Shown in pieces: positions 34,607 to 42,583 of a stretch of 64,000 bases of DNA. Position numbers and translations under genes: made by a program. The notes under the pieces are model-generated. The model did not search any database. It saw only the letters and a program-made list of their open reading frames with translations, and was not told the origin of the DNA. The stretch is from contig NZ_BCTO01000019.1 in NCBI RefSeq assembly GCF_001571325.1, forward strand, positions 215,989 through 279,988. Reading direction: 5' to 3'. This stretch comes from Delftia tsuruhatensis NBRC 16741. GTDB taxonomy: Bacteria > Pseudomonadota > Gammaproteobacteria > Burkholderiales > Burkholderiaceae_C. How positions within the stretch are numbered: the first letter of the stretch is position 1; every line of letters starts with the position of its first letter.

Positions 34607-34906
34607 TCACTGCTGCGGATGGGGCGGCGGCCCGCCTGCGCCGGGTCCGCCGGCCGGCATGGCCACCAGCTGCCCGTTCAGGCTGCGGCAGGTGCCGGCC
34701 AGCGTCTTGCCATCGGGCATGGTCAGCGTCACGCTGTCGCCCTCGGCCTTGCCCTGGCAGGCCGTATAGGCCTCGGGCGGCGGCGACGGCGGATTGCCGT
34801 GCCCCCCGTGGCCCTGCGCATGGCTGCAGGCCGCCGCGAAGGCCGCCACAGCCAGCACAAGGGCCGGGCGAATGCGTGAAGCGTTGGTTTGCGAGAAATC
34901 AATCAT
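34607..34906 (-). CDS. Small exported (lipo)protein
   Basis: 99-residue protein. The hydrophobic N-terminus ends AAFAAACS, a possible lipobox. A His/Gly/Pro-rich segment (HAQGHGGHGNPPSPPP) follows, then a short domain with two cysteines (AYTACQGKAEGDSVTLTMPDG and GTCRSL) and a Pro-rich tail. A good AGGAAAAGA ribosome-binding site decides the start at 34906. It lies upstream of the dioxygenase-like lipoprotein and kinase, so it may belong to the same BaeSR-controlled set. Function unknown. Confidence 0.8.
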   Translation of the reverse strand: MIDFSQTNASRIRPALVLAVAAFAAACSHAQGHGGHGNPPSPPPEAYTACQGKAEGDSVTLTMPDGKTLAGTCRSLNGQLVAMPAGGPGAGGPPPHPQQ

Positions 34907-35034
34907 GGTCTTTTCCTGGAGTTGCACAGGAATTCTTGCGACCAATCTGGGGGGAAATTGGGAGAAGTGGGGACGAGCTGGTACAAGCTCACAGAGCGAG
35001 TGAGTCAACAAGCTCTGCATCGCACAACAGAACC

Positions 35035-35478
35035 ATGAAACCAACAAGATTCCTGCTGCTGGCCGCCCTGCTCGGCCCACCCGCTCTTGCTGCAGATCTG
35101 ACCGTGATCGAAATGCATGCGGCAAGCGGCAATGATCGCCCGTACAGTCTGGATGGCCAGCGGGTCAGTCCGGCTCAGTTGAGAAACACACTCTCCAGGA
35201 AGCTGACCGCTGCCCCCGATGCCAAAAGTACGGTTCGCATTGCCGTGCTGGTCGATCCCGATGTGAAGGTCGGCGCCCTCTCCGAACTTCGCGGCCTGGT
35301 GATGAAAGTGGGATTCGGCATGCCGCGCTATTTCATGACGACGCGGGTGAATGACAAGCTCTCCGAGATCCAGGTGAACTACAGCCCGGTCTTCCCGAGA
35401 AGCGGGCTGGAGGCGGTGATGTCGTCCGGCCAACCGGCTGCGGATCCAGCGGCAACAGCACCCACTCCGCCCCGCTGA
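35035..35478 (+). CDS. Exported hypothetical protein
   Basis: 147-residue protein with a signal peptide (MKPTRFLLLAALLGPPALAAD). The mature domain reads LTVIEMHAASGNDRPYSLDGQRVSPAQLRNTLSRK...VRIAVLVDPDVKVGALSELRGLVMKVGF, with the alternating strand/helix pattern of ExbD/TolR-like periplasmic domains but no membrane anchor beyond the signal. No family is assigned with confidence. The open frame extends upstream only as shadow; the ATG at 35035 is the first that gives a signal sequence. It stands alone between divergent and convergent neighbours. Confidence 0.7.
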   Translation: MKPTRFLLLAALLGPPALAADLTVIEMHAASGNDRPYSLDGQRVSPAQLRNTLSRKLTAAPDAKSTVRIAVLVDPDVKVGALSELRGLVMKVGFGMPRYFMTTRVNDKLSEIQVNYSPVFPRSGLEAVMSSGQPAADPAATAPTPPR

Positions 35479-35521
35479 TCACAGCCCCAGCATTGTCCTT
35501 AGGAGTCAGAGGGCCGAGTTT

Positions 35522-36505
35522 TTATTCCAGCGTGACATTGGCTTTCTTGACCAGACGCGCAAAGCGCTCCTGCTCGGAGCGCAGGAACTGGGCTGCGGCC
35601 TCGGGGCTGTTGAGCACGGTGTATTCGTCGCGCCGTGCAAAGCCGGCCTTGACCTCGGGGTCGGCAAAGGCGGTGGCGATGCCGTCGTGCAGGCGCCGCA
35701 CCTGGGCGGGCGGCATGCCCTTGGGGCCGATGGCGGCCACCCAGCCGGCGATGTCCACGCCGGGAAAGCCCTGCTCTGCCACGGTGGGCACATCGGGCAG
35801 CGATGCCACGCGCTCGCGGCCCATGATGCCGATGGCACGCAGCGCGCCGGATTTGAGGTGCGCCTGCGCCGTGCCCACGGCGATCACGCCGAAGTCCACC
35901 TGCCCGCTGAGCAGGTCCACCACCATCTGGCCCACGCCCTTGTAGGGAATGTGGCGCGCCGTGGTGCCGGCCGCGTCCAGAAAGACTTCGGCCGCGAGGT
36001 GGAAGATGGTGCCGTTGCCGGACGAGGCGTAGTTGAGGTCGCCGGGCCGCGCCTTCATGAGCGCCTGCAGTTCGCGCGCATTGCGCGCCGCCACCTTGGG
36101 GTGGACGACCAGCACGAAGGGCGAGCCGCCGACGATGGACAGCGGCGTGATGTCGGCCAGGCTGTCGTAGGGCAGCTTCTTGAACACGCTGGGGTTGACG
36201 GCGTGGTTGTTGGAGATGAAGGCGATGGTGTTGCCATCGGCCGGCGCCTTGACCAGGGCCTGCGTTCCCGTGATGCCGCCCGCGCCCGGCAGGTTCTCCA
36301 TGACCACGGGCTGGCCGCCCAGCGAGCGCACCAGCGCAGTCTGGGCCGAGCGCACGATGGTGTCGGCGCCCGAGCCTGCCCCCACGGGCAGGATGACGCG
36401 CAGCGGCGTGCCATTTTGGGCGCGCACGCCCAGGGCAGCGGCCCCCAGCGATGCGCCGGCCAGGGCCAGCAGGGTGCGGCGGCGCAAGGGATGGGACGAG
36501 TGCAT
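35522..36505 (-). CDS. TctC/Bug-family periplasmic receptor
   Basis: 327-residue orphan Bug receptor. A Tat-like or Sec signal with RRRTLLALAGASLG ends near GVRAQ. Core motifs are VILPVGAGSGADTIVR, VVMENLPGAGGI and KAPADGNTIAF. It is third in a minus-strand group after the HMG-CoA-lyase-like and CoA-transferase genes, 77 bp from the latter, and no TctAB genes are near. It probably captures the dicarboxylate or hydroxy acid that the two enzymes convert. Confidence 0.9.
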   Translation of the reverse strand: MHSSHPLRRRTLLALAGASLGAAALGVRAQNGTPLRVILPVGAGSGADTIVRSAQTALVRSLGGQPVVMENLPGAGGITGTQALVKAPADGNTIAFISNNHAVNPSVFKKLPYDSLADITPLSIVGGSPFVLVVHPKVAARNARELQALMKARPGDLNYASSGNGTIFHLAAEVFLDAAGTTARHIPYKGVGQMVVDLLSGQVDFGVIAVGTAQAHLKSGALRAIGIMGRERVASLPDVPTVAEQGFPGVDIAGWVAAIGPKGMPPAQVRRLHDGIATAFADPEVKAGFARRDEYTVLNSPEAAAQFLRSEQERFARLVKKANVTLE

Positions 36506-36582
36506 GGGGTTGTCTCCTTTTTGTGTTGTCTCATGCGCGCCGGGGTGGTTTTTCTGCGGCCTTCGGCGCCCGGGGTTGGCTG

Positions 36583-37728
36583 TCAGGTCCGTGATGCAAG
36601 GGCTCCGAGGATTTCTTCGGTGTGCTCGCCAATCCCGGCCAGCGGCATGCGCACGCCGGGACGGTGGCCGTTCATGAGCAGGGGAAGCAGCACCACGTCG
36701 GTCTGGCCGCCGTCTTCGGTCTGCATGGAAGCCAGGCCGCCGCTTTGGCGCAGGTGCGGGTCGTCCACCAGTTGCTCGGGACGCGTGATGGGCGCGTAGG
36801 GAATGCCGGCGGCCTCCAGTTGCGGCGCAAGCCGGGCCGATTCATGGCTGGCCAGGATGGCGCCCAGCTCGGCCAGCAGTTGGGGGCGCACGGCCACGCG
36901 GGCGGCGTTGTCGGCGTATTCGGGGCGCTGCAGCAGGTCGGCGCGGTCCAGCACGCGGCACAGGGTGGCGAACTGCTTGTCGCTGACGGCGCCGATGAAC
37001 AGTTGCTCGCCACCGGCCAGGGTGAACACGTCGTAGACGCTCCAGGCCGACACGCGCGAGGGCATGGGCGGCGGTGCCTCTCCCGTCATCAGGTACTGCT
37101 GCATGTGCTGGGAGGACAGGAAGACGCAGTTCTCGAACAGCGCGCTTTGCACCTCCTGGCCGCGCCCGGTGCGCTCACGCTCGCGCAGGGCGGCGAGCAC
37201 GCCGATGGCGCCGAACATGCCGCCCATGATGTCGTTGACGCTGGTGCCCGCGCGCAGCGGCCGGCCCACGGGGCCGGTCATGTACGACAGGCCGCCCATC
37301 ATCTGCACCACCTCGTCCAGCGCCAGGCGCTTCTCGTAGGGGCCGGGCAGAAAGCCCTTGTGGCTGACGTAGATGAGACCGGGCGCGCGCTGCGACAGCG
37401 TGGCGTAGTCCAGGCCCAGGGACTGCATGAGGCCGGGGCGGAAGTTCTCCAGCACCACATCGCTGCCAGCGGCCAGCTCGGCAGCGGTGGCGCGGCCCGC
37501 TTCGGTGGTGATGTCCAGCACCACGCTTTTCTTGTTGCGGTTGAAGCTGCGGAAAAAGCCGATGCCCAGGCCGGGCAGCGTGCGCGTTTTGTCGCCGCCC
37601 GGCGGCTCGACCTTGATGACTTCGGCGCCCAGGTCGGCCAGGATCATGCCGCAGGTGGGGCCCATGACCATGTGGGTGAATTCGATGACGCGGATGCCGG
37701 ACAGCGGCAGCAGGGGTTCGGTGGCCAT
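36583..37728 (-). CDS. Class III CoA-transferase (CaiB/BaiF family)
   Basis: 381-residue family III CoA-transferase moving CoA between carboxylic acids. Marks are the N-terminal LSGIRVIEFTHMVMGP, ADLGAEVIKVEPPGGD, NKKSVVLDI, and the region LENFRPGLMQSLGLDY whose following catalytic Asp aligns with family members. The start at 37728 follows the usual family N-terminus; an ATG at 37761 overlapping the upstream stop (ATGA) would add 11 residues and is a real alternative. It is in one operon with the HMG-CoA-lyase-like gene and a Bug receptor, suggesting CoA activation and then cleavage of a branched hydroxy-dicarboxylate. Confidence 0.9.
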   Translation of the reverse strand: MATEPLLPLSGIRVIEFTHMVMGPTCGMILADLGAEVIKVEPPGGDKTRTLPGLGIGFFRSFNRNKKSVVLDITTEAGRATAAELAAGSDVVLENFRPGLMQSLGLDYATLSQRAPGLIYVSHKGFLPGPYEKRLALDEVVQMMGGLSYMTGPVGRPLRAGTSVNDIMGGMFGAIGVLAALRERERTGRGQEVQSALFENCVFLSSQHMQQYLMTGEAPPPMPSRVSAWSVYDVFTLAGGEQLFIGAVSDKQFATLCRVLDRADLLQRPEYADNAARVAVRPQLLAELGAILASHESARLAPQLEAAGIPYAPITRPEQLVDDPHLRQSGGLASMQTEDGGQTDVVLLPLLMNGHRPGVRMPLAGIGEHTEEILGALASRT

Positions 37729-37757
37729 ACAGGTGTGCTCGTGGGAAGGTAAGGGGT

Positions 37758-38711
37758 TCATGCAGCGGCGGGGGCTGCGTCGGCGGTGACGCTGCGAGGC
37801 AGGCCCGCGCGCCACAGCGCGCCATGCAGGCTTTCGCCATCCAGCCAGGCGGCCACCTTGGCGCGCAGGCGCAGCAGGGCCTCGATGTCCAGGCCCGTGT
37901 CGATGTCCATGGTGTCCAGCATGAAGGCCAGGTCTTCGGTGGAGGCATTGCCGCTGGCGCCGGGCGCATGGGGGCAGCCGCCGATGCCGGCCAGCGTGGC
38001 GTCGAAGCGCGTGACGCCGGTTTGCAGTGCGGCATGCACATTGGCCAGGGCCAGGCCGCGCGTGTCGTGGAAGTGGCCGCACCAAAAGCGTTCGCCCGCA
38101 ATGCGCCGCGCCTGCTCGAACAGCGATTGCACCTGGCCCGGCCCGCCATGGCCCACGGTGTCGGCCATGCTGACGCGGTCGGCCCCCGCGTCCAGCAGGG
38201 CCTGCATGCAGCGCAGCACCTCGGCCGGCTCCACCCGGCCCTGCAGCGTGCAGCCGAAGGCCGTGCCAATGCCGCCCTCGATCAGCATCTTCGAACCTGC
38301 GGCATCGCGTGCGGCACGCATGCGGGCCACCTCGGCCACGACCTCATCGGGCGTCTTGCGCAGGTTGGCCAGGCTGTGGGCATGGCTGGCCGACAGCGGC
38401 ACCAGCATCAGGTCGGCCCCGCTGGCAAGGGCGCTTTCGGCACCGCGCAGATTGGGCACCAGCACGGAGACGAACAGGCCCGGCAGCGTTCGGGCATAGG
38501 CCACCAGCTCGGCCGTGTCGGCCAGTTGCGGCAGCAGGCGCGCGGGGACGAAGGAGCCGACTTCGATCTCGCGCTGGCCGGCAGCGTAGGCGTCGCGTGT
38601 CCATTCCTTCTTGCGCTCGGTGGACAGCACGGTCTGGATGCTTTGCAGGCCATCGCGCAGGCCGACCTCGCGGATGACGGCGGACTGCGGGGCACGGATG
38701 GGTTCTGGCAT
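37758..38711 (-). CDS. HMG-CoA lyase-like aldolase
   Basis: 317-residue DRE-TIM metallolyase of the hydroxymethylglutaryl-CoA lyase group. Visible are VGLRDGLQ (the metal/substrate Arg-Asp), EVGSFVPARLLPQLADT, SMADTVGHGGP and the HFHDTRGLALAN metal-binding His pair. The C-terminal GGCPHAPGASGN retains the cysteine of the family flexible loop. It cleaves a 3-hydroxyacyl-CoA into acetyl-CoA or pyruvate plus an acid, with a specificity not readable here. It is the first gene of a LysR-controlled operon with a CoA-transferase and a Bug receptor, the usual layout for citramalate- or itaconate-type catabolism. Confidence 0.9.
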   Translation of the reverse strand: MPEPIRAPQSAVIREVGLRDGLQSIQTVLSTERKKEWTRDAYAAGQREIEVGSFVPARLLPQLADTAELVAYARTLPGLFVSVLVPNLRGAESALASGADLMLVPLSASHAHSLANLRKTPDEVVAEVARMRAARDAAGSKMLIEGGIGTAFGCTLQGRVEPAEVLRCMQALLDAGADRVSMADTVGHGGPGQVQSLFEQARRIAGERFWCGHFHDTRGLALANVHAALQTGVTRFDATLAGIGGCPHAPGASGNASTEDLAFMLDTMDIDTGLDIEALLRLRAKVAAWLDGESLHGALWRAGLPRSVTADAAPAAA

Positions 38712-38825
38712 GGGAAGGTTCGCGTGGGGTGGTTTGTCTTGAATGGCACTTTAGACATTCCAACCAGCGTGCAGAAGCGATAATTTTTCGCCTCAGAGTT
38801 TCCCGAATGGAAATCCATAACCACC

Positions 38826-39758
38826 ATGAAAGACCTGGACCTGACCACCCTGCGGCTCTTTGTCGCGGCCTGCGACCTGGGCAATATCGCCCGCGCGGGC
38901 GAGCAGCAGCACATCGGCTCATCGGCCATCAGCAAGCGCATGGCGCTGCTGGAAGAGCAGGTGCAGGCCCCGCTGCTGGAGCGCCACCGCCGGGGCGTGG
39001 TGCCCACGGCAGCCGGGCTGATGCTGCTGGAGCATGCACGCGCCATGCTGGCCAGCGCCGACCGCGCGGCCCGCGACATGGCGGCCTACCAGCATGGCGT
39101 GAAGGGCCAGGTGCGGATACTGGCCTCGGTCTCGTCGATTGCCGAGTCCCTGCCCGATGACATTGCGGCCTTTCTGCAAAAGCCCGAGCACGCGCAGATC
39201 CGTGTGGACATCGAGGAGCTGACCAGCAGCGAAATCATCCGGTCCATCCGCGAAGGCCTGGCCCTGGTGGGCGTGTGCTGGAACGCGGCCGATCTGGAGG
39301 GCCTGCAGACCCTGCCCTACCGCTGCGACACCCTGGCCGTGGCCGTGCCGGCCGGCCACCCGCTGGCCTTGCGCGACCGCTGCAGCTTCAGCGAAACGCT
39401 GGATTGCGAGCATGTGGGCCTGCCCGCTTCCACGGCCGTCTACACCATGCTGGCGCGGGCGGCGGCCATCATCGGCCGGCCCATCAATTACCGCGCCGTG
39501 GTCAGCTCCTTCGACGCCACGATCCGCTGCGTGCGCGCCGGCCTGGGCGTGGCCATCATGCCCAGGGAGATCCTGGGCATGGCGGGCTCCGGTCAGGGCG
39601 TGCAGGGCGCGCAGGGCGCGCAGGGTGTGCACATGGTGCCGCTCACCGATGCCTGGGCGCGGCGGCAGTTCGCCATCTGCTTCAGGGACGGCAGCCGGCT
39701 ATCGCCTGCGGCGCGCACGCTGGTGGACTATCTGGCCGGGTGCGCCCAGGCGGGCTGA
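38826..39758 (+). CDS. LysR-family transcriptional regulator
   Basis: 310-residue LysR protein with an N-terminal HTH (LGNIARAGEQQHIGSSAISKRMALLEEQ) and effector domain (VRILASVSSIAESLPDDIAAFL). A short Gln/Gly/Ala repeat (GQGVQGAQGAQGVH) near residue 260 interrupts the C-terminal lobe and is encoded by GGCGCGCAG repeats, so it may vary in length. It is divergent from the HMG-CoA-lyase-like operon across 114 bp and is the likely activator of that operon. Confidence 0.9.
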   Translation: MKDLDLTTLRLFVAACDLGNIARAGEQQHIGSSAISKRMALLEEQVQAPLLERHRRGVVPTAAGLMLLEHARAMLASADRAARDMAAYQHGVKGQVRILASVSSIAESLPDDIAAFLQKPEHAQIRVDIEELTSSEIIRSIREGLALVGVCWNAADLEGLQTLPYRCDTLAVAVPAGHPLALRDRCSFSETLDCEHVGLPASTAVYTMLARAAAIIGRPINYRAVVSSFDATIRCVRAGLGVAIMPREILGMAGSGQGVQGAQGAQGVHMVPLTDAWARRQFAICFRDGSRLSPAARTLVDYLAGCAQAG

Positions 39759-39773
39759 GCCGGCCTTGGGAGT

Positions 39774-39802
39774 TATCACGATTATTTGAAGTTTGCGTGA
39801 TA
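39774..39802. promoter_or_regulatory. Perfect inverted repeat in front of the cytochrome b/MsrP-like operon
   Basis: TATCACG at 39774-39780 and CGTGATA at 39796-39802 form perfect 7-bp arms around a 15-nt AT-rich spacer, 35 bp before the first gene. The position and symmetry suit a dimeric regulator or a promoter element. No regulator gene is adjacent. Confidence 0.5.
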
Positions 39803-39836
39803 CATCCGCTACAGGGTCCCTCCAACAATGGGACCC

Positions 39837-40481
39837 ATGAACACCGCCCTCATCACCCCCCAACCGGCACAGCCCCAGGATGGTCAGCGCATCCACCCGC
39901 TGTGGCTGCGCCTGACGCATTGGCTCAATGCGCTGGCCGTGGTCATCCTGGTGACCAGCGGCTGGCGCATCTACAACGCGGCGCCGTTCTTTGATTTCAG
40001 CTTTCCGGGCTCGATCACGCTGGGCGGCTGGCTGGGCGGGGCGCTGCAATGGCACTTCGCGGCCATGTGGCTGCTGGTGTTCAACGGATTGCTGTACCTG
40101 CTGCTCAACATCGCCAGCGGCCGGTGGCTGCGCAAGTTCTTTCCCATCACGGTGCAGGGCGTGCGGCAGGACCTGGTGTCCGCCCTCAAGGGCCGGCTCT
40201 CGCATGCCGACCCGGCCCGCTACAACCATGTGCAAAAGCTGGCCTACCTGTTCGTGGTGCTGGACCTGGTGGTGATCGTGCTGTCGGGCCTGGTGCTCTG
40301 GAAGTCGGTGCAGTTCCCGCTGCTGCGCGAGCTGCTGGGCGGCTATGAGTCCGCAAGGCGCGTGCACTTCTTCGGCATGGCTGCGCTGGTCGCCTTTGTG
40401 GTGGTGCACCTGGCAATGGTCGCCCTGGTGCCCCGGACCTTCCTGACCATGATCCACGGCCGTGCGCCCAAGACACCATGA
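39837..40481 (+). CDS. Cytochrome b561-type membrane subunit
   Basis: 214-residue membrane protein of the thiosulfate-reductase/Ni-hydrogenase cytochrome b family with four hydrophobic segments. Candidate heme-ligand histidines are in LRLTHWLNAL, QWHFAAMW, RRVHFFGM and FVVVHLAMV. It should pass electrons from quinol to the periplasmic Mo enzyme encoded next, whose start overlaps its stop by 4 bp. Start 39837 has a GGGA sequence nearby; 39828 is an alternative adding three residues. It is not the MsrQ (YedZ) ferric-reductase type that accompanies E. coli MsrP. Confidence 0.85.
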   Translation: MNTALITPQPAQPQDGQRIHPLWLRLTHWLNALAVVILVTSGWRIYNAAPFFDFSFPGSITLGGWLGGALQWHFAAMWLLVFNGLLYLLLNIASGRWLRKFFPITVQGVRQDLVSALKGRLSHADPARYNHVQKLAYLFVVLDLVVIVLSGLVLWKSVQFPLLRELLGGYESARRVHFFGMAALVAFVVVHLAMVALVPRTFLTMIHGRAPKTP

Positions 40482-41269
40482 AAATCTTCAAAGCCCCTTC
40501 CCTGCCCGGCGTCGATGGCGAGGCCGTGGTGCGCGAGGCACGCTCGCTGATCGCCCGCAAGCTGGACCAGCCCGCACGCCGCGCCTTCTTGCAGCGATCG
40601 CTCACGCTGGGCGGCCTGTCCCTGCTCACGGGCTGCAGCATCAGCGATGACAGCCACGTCGAGGCCGCGCTCAATCAGGTATCGCGCTTCAACGACCGCG
40701 TGCAGGGCCTGCTGTTCAGCCCCACGCGGCTGGCGCCCACCTATTCAGCAGCCGAGATCACGCGCCCCTTCCCCTTCAATGCCTACTACGGCGAGGACGA
40801 GGTGCGCGAGGTGGACGAGGCCAGCTGGCGCCTGGAGGTGACCGGCATGGTCGCCGACCGCCATGCCTGGAGCCTGGCCGAGCTGCGCGCCATGCCGCAG
40901 GAAGAACAGATCACGCGCCATATCTGCGTGGAGGGCTGGAGCGCCATAGGCCGCTGGGGCGGCGTGCGTTTCGCCGATTTCCTGCGCCATATAGGCGCCG
41001 ACACCAGCGCCAAGTACGTCGGCTTCAAGTGCGTGGACGACTACTTCACCAGCATCGACATGGCCACGGCCCTGCATCCGCAGACGCTGATGGCATTGAC
41101 TTACGACGGGCAGCCCCTGCCGCCCAAATATGGCTTCCCGATGAAGCTTCGCATGCCCACCAAGCTGGGCTACAAGAACCCGAAGCACGTCCAGGCCATG
41201 TTCGTCACCAACACCTACTCCGGCGGCTACTGGGAAGACCAGGGCTACAACTGGTTCGGAGGCAGCTGA
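40478..41269 (+). CDS. Molybdopterin-dependent oxidoreductase, MsrP/YedY- or sulfite-oxidase-like
   Basis: 263-residue Mo enzyme. The N-terminus combines a twin-arginine signal (ARRAFLQRSLTLGG) with a lipobox (LLTGCS), so it is probably a Tat-exported lipoprotein on the periplasmic face. The Mo-ligand cysteine lies in RHICVEGWSAIG near residue 150, and the rest follows the sulfite-oxidase fold (FPMKLRMPTKLGYKNPKHVQAMFVT). E. coli MsrP repairs methionine sulfoxide in periplasmic proteins. Here it is coupled to a cytochrome b and to a methionine-rich repeat protein downstream, which makes methionine sulfoxide reduction the attractive role. Sulfite oxidation remains an alternative. Confidence 0.88.
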   Translation: MKIFKAPSLPGVDGEAVVREARSLIARKLDQPARRAFLQRSLTLGGLSLLTGCSISDDSHVEAALNQVSRFNDRVQGLLFSPTRLAPTYSAAEITRPFPFNAYYGEDEVREVDEASWRLEVTGMVADRHAWSLAELRAMPQEEQITRHICVEGWSAIGRWGGVRFADFLRHIGADTSAKYVGFKCVDDYFTSIDMATALHPQTLMALTYDGQPLPPKYGFPMKLRMPTKLGYKNPKHVQAMFVTNTYSGGYWEDQGYNWFGGS

Positions 41270-41373
41270 GCGGCCTCACAAGCCGCTGTGCCGCCAACGA
41301 AGGTGCGAGGCCGGGCCATGCAAGGCCGGCCGATTGTGCAACCTGCAAACCGCTAATCCAAAGGAAGACTCAA

Positions 41374-41673
41374 ATGACCAAGTTCACCACCACCGTGCTC
41401 GCCGCCTGCCTCGCCCTGGCCGGCGCCACCTCGGCATTCGCTGCGGATGAGATGTCCAAGGACGGCATGTCCAAGGGCGCAATGACCAAGGATTCCATGT
41501 CCAAGGATGGGATGAAGAAGGACTCCATGTCCAAGGACGGGATGAAGAAGGATTCCATGTCCAAGGATGGAATGAAGAAGGACTCCATGCACAAGGACGG
41601 CATGCACAAGGATGGCATGTCCAAGGACGCAATGAAGAAGGACTCCATGGGCAAGGACGGAATGTCCAAGTAA
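41374..41673 (+). CDS. Periplasmic methionine-rich MXKDX pentapeptide-repeat protein
   Basis: 99-residue protein. After a signal peptide ending TSAFAAD the mature part is entirely repeats of five residues, M-[SKHTG]-K-[DG]-[GSA], with 14 complete units plus a final MSK, giving 15 methionines. Proteins of the MXKDX type are known from Burkholderiales. The 15-bp DNA repeat is nearly perfect and may vary in copy number. AAAGGAAGA precedes the ATG. It follows the MsrP-like Mo enzyme by about 100 bp. The analogous Azospira arrangement (MrpX with YedY1) scavenges hypochlorite through methionine oxidation and reduction, a role I infer here. Confidence 0.9.
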   Translation: MTKFTTTVLAACLALAGATSAFAADEMSKDGMSKGAMTKDSMSKDGMKKDSMSKDGMKKDSMSKDGMKKDSMHKDGMHKDGMSKDAMKKDSMGKDGMSK

Positions 41674-41740
41674 GCCGGGGAACTCGCCTGTCCCGGCCGA
41701 TGCCGCCCGGGCGGCCGGGCTGGCGGGGCTGCCGGCCATG

Positions 41741-41768
41741 GGACCAGGCGCAAAGCCGGGTCCTTTCT
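41741..41768 (+). terminator. Stem-loop terminator after the MXKDX gene
   Basis: GGACCAGGC and GCCGGGTCC pair over 8 of 9 positions around a GCAAA loop, followed by TTTCT. It lies between the plus-strand MXKDX gene and the convergent infA gene and suits a rho-independent terminator for the former. Confidence 0.65.
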
Positions 41769-41814
41769 GTGCACCCCCCATGCCCGCTCCGAGGCAAGAG
41801 CGGGCTGGCAGACC

Positions 41815-42081
41815 TCAGCGGCGCTGCGGTGGGCGCTGGCCCGGGGCGCCGCCGGAGCGTTGCTCAATATGACGGAACGTGAGGCGGCCCTTGTTCAGGT
41901 CATAGGGCGACATCTCGAGCGTGACCTTGTCGCCGGCCAGCACGCGGATGCGGTGCTTGCGCATTTTTCCGCCGGTATAGGCGATGAGCTGGTGGCCGTT
42001 TTCCAGCGTTACGCGGAAGCGGGAATCAGGCAGCACTTCGTCTACCCGGCCTTGCATTTCGATCAGTTCTTCTTTAGCCAA
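41815..42081 (-). CDS. infA: Translation initiation factor IF-1
   Basis: 88-residue IF-1, an S1/OB-fold protein that occupies the ribosomal A site during initiation. The whole core is recognisable ([38 protein letters not shown]), with an Arg/Gly/Pro-rich C-terminal extension. The family N-terminus AKEELIE is preceded in frame by TTG, with CAGGAG six bases upstream. No ATG fits, so the gene starts with TTG. Betaproteobacteria often carry two infA genes, one in the ribosomal-protein operon; this solitary copy is probably the extra one. Confidence 0.93.
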   Translation of the reverse strand: MAKEELIEMQGRVDEVLPDSRFRVTLENGHQLIAYTGGKMRKHRIRVLAGDKVTLEMSPYDLNKGRLTFRHIEQRSGGAPGQRPPQRR

Positions 42082-42583
42082 TGGGACTCCTGTGAGTACA
42101 TGTTGAAAGGGGTGCGTCGCCGCAAGTTGCCGGTGCAGCACCATGCTGCGGCCTTGGGCCAGCGCAGGATGACCGCTGCACACAGGCAGCGGATCATCGG
42201 AAAAAAGGGAAAGAGGCCCCTGCAGGTGGCAGGGAGAGTGCGGGCCCGGGGAAGGGTGTTGGACCCGCGTGGTGCTCGCCGATGGGAGTGACAGTTGCGG
42301 ACTTCGTCACAGTGGGCGGCCAACGGCAGTCCGGGGACTGCAAGAATGTCAGACGGGCACTGAGGAGGCGAACAACAAGGACAGCACCTCCAGCAGTATA
42401 GGTCAATTGCCGGCCCCGCGTTGAAGCGGTGCCGGGTACCGCACCTGTACGGGGCGGCATTTTCCCTGTCGCGACTGGGGCAATTCGCAGTCGAACCGGA
42501 AGTAGTGCCCTCTCTTGGTGGTTGTGGCGGCATCGAAGCGGCCGCCGGCGGCCCGCCTCATGCCTTTCACTCATGCCTTTCAC
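42082..42583. other. Intergenic region upstream of infA
   Basis: About 500 bp between infA and the GntP gene, both on the minus strand. Frames open here are unsupported by ribosome-binding sites or motifs. It presumably contains the infA promoter and a long leader. No structured RNA was recognised by eye. Confidence 0.45.

Noticed and set aside
41353..41867. Minus-strand repetitive frames over the MXKDX gene.
   Set aside because: Antisense of a repeat gene always stays open; the plus strand has signal peptide and ribosome-binding site.
42082..42583. Riboswitch or structured leader upstream of infA.
   Set aside because: No recognisable conserved core or stem arrangement could be found by eye.
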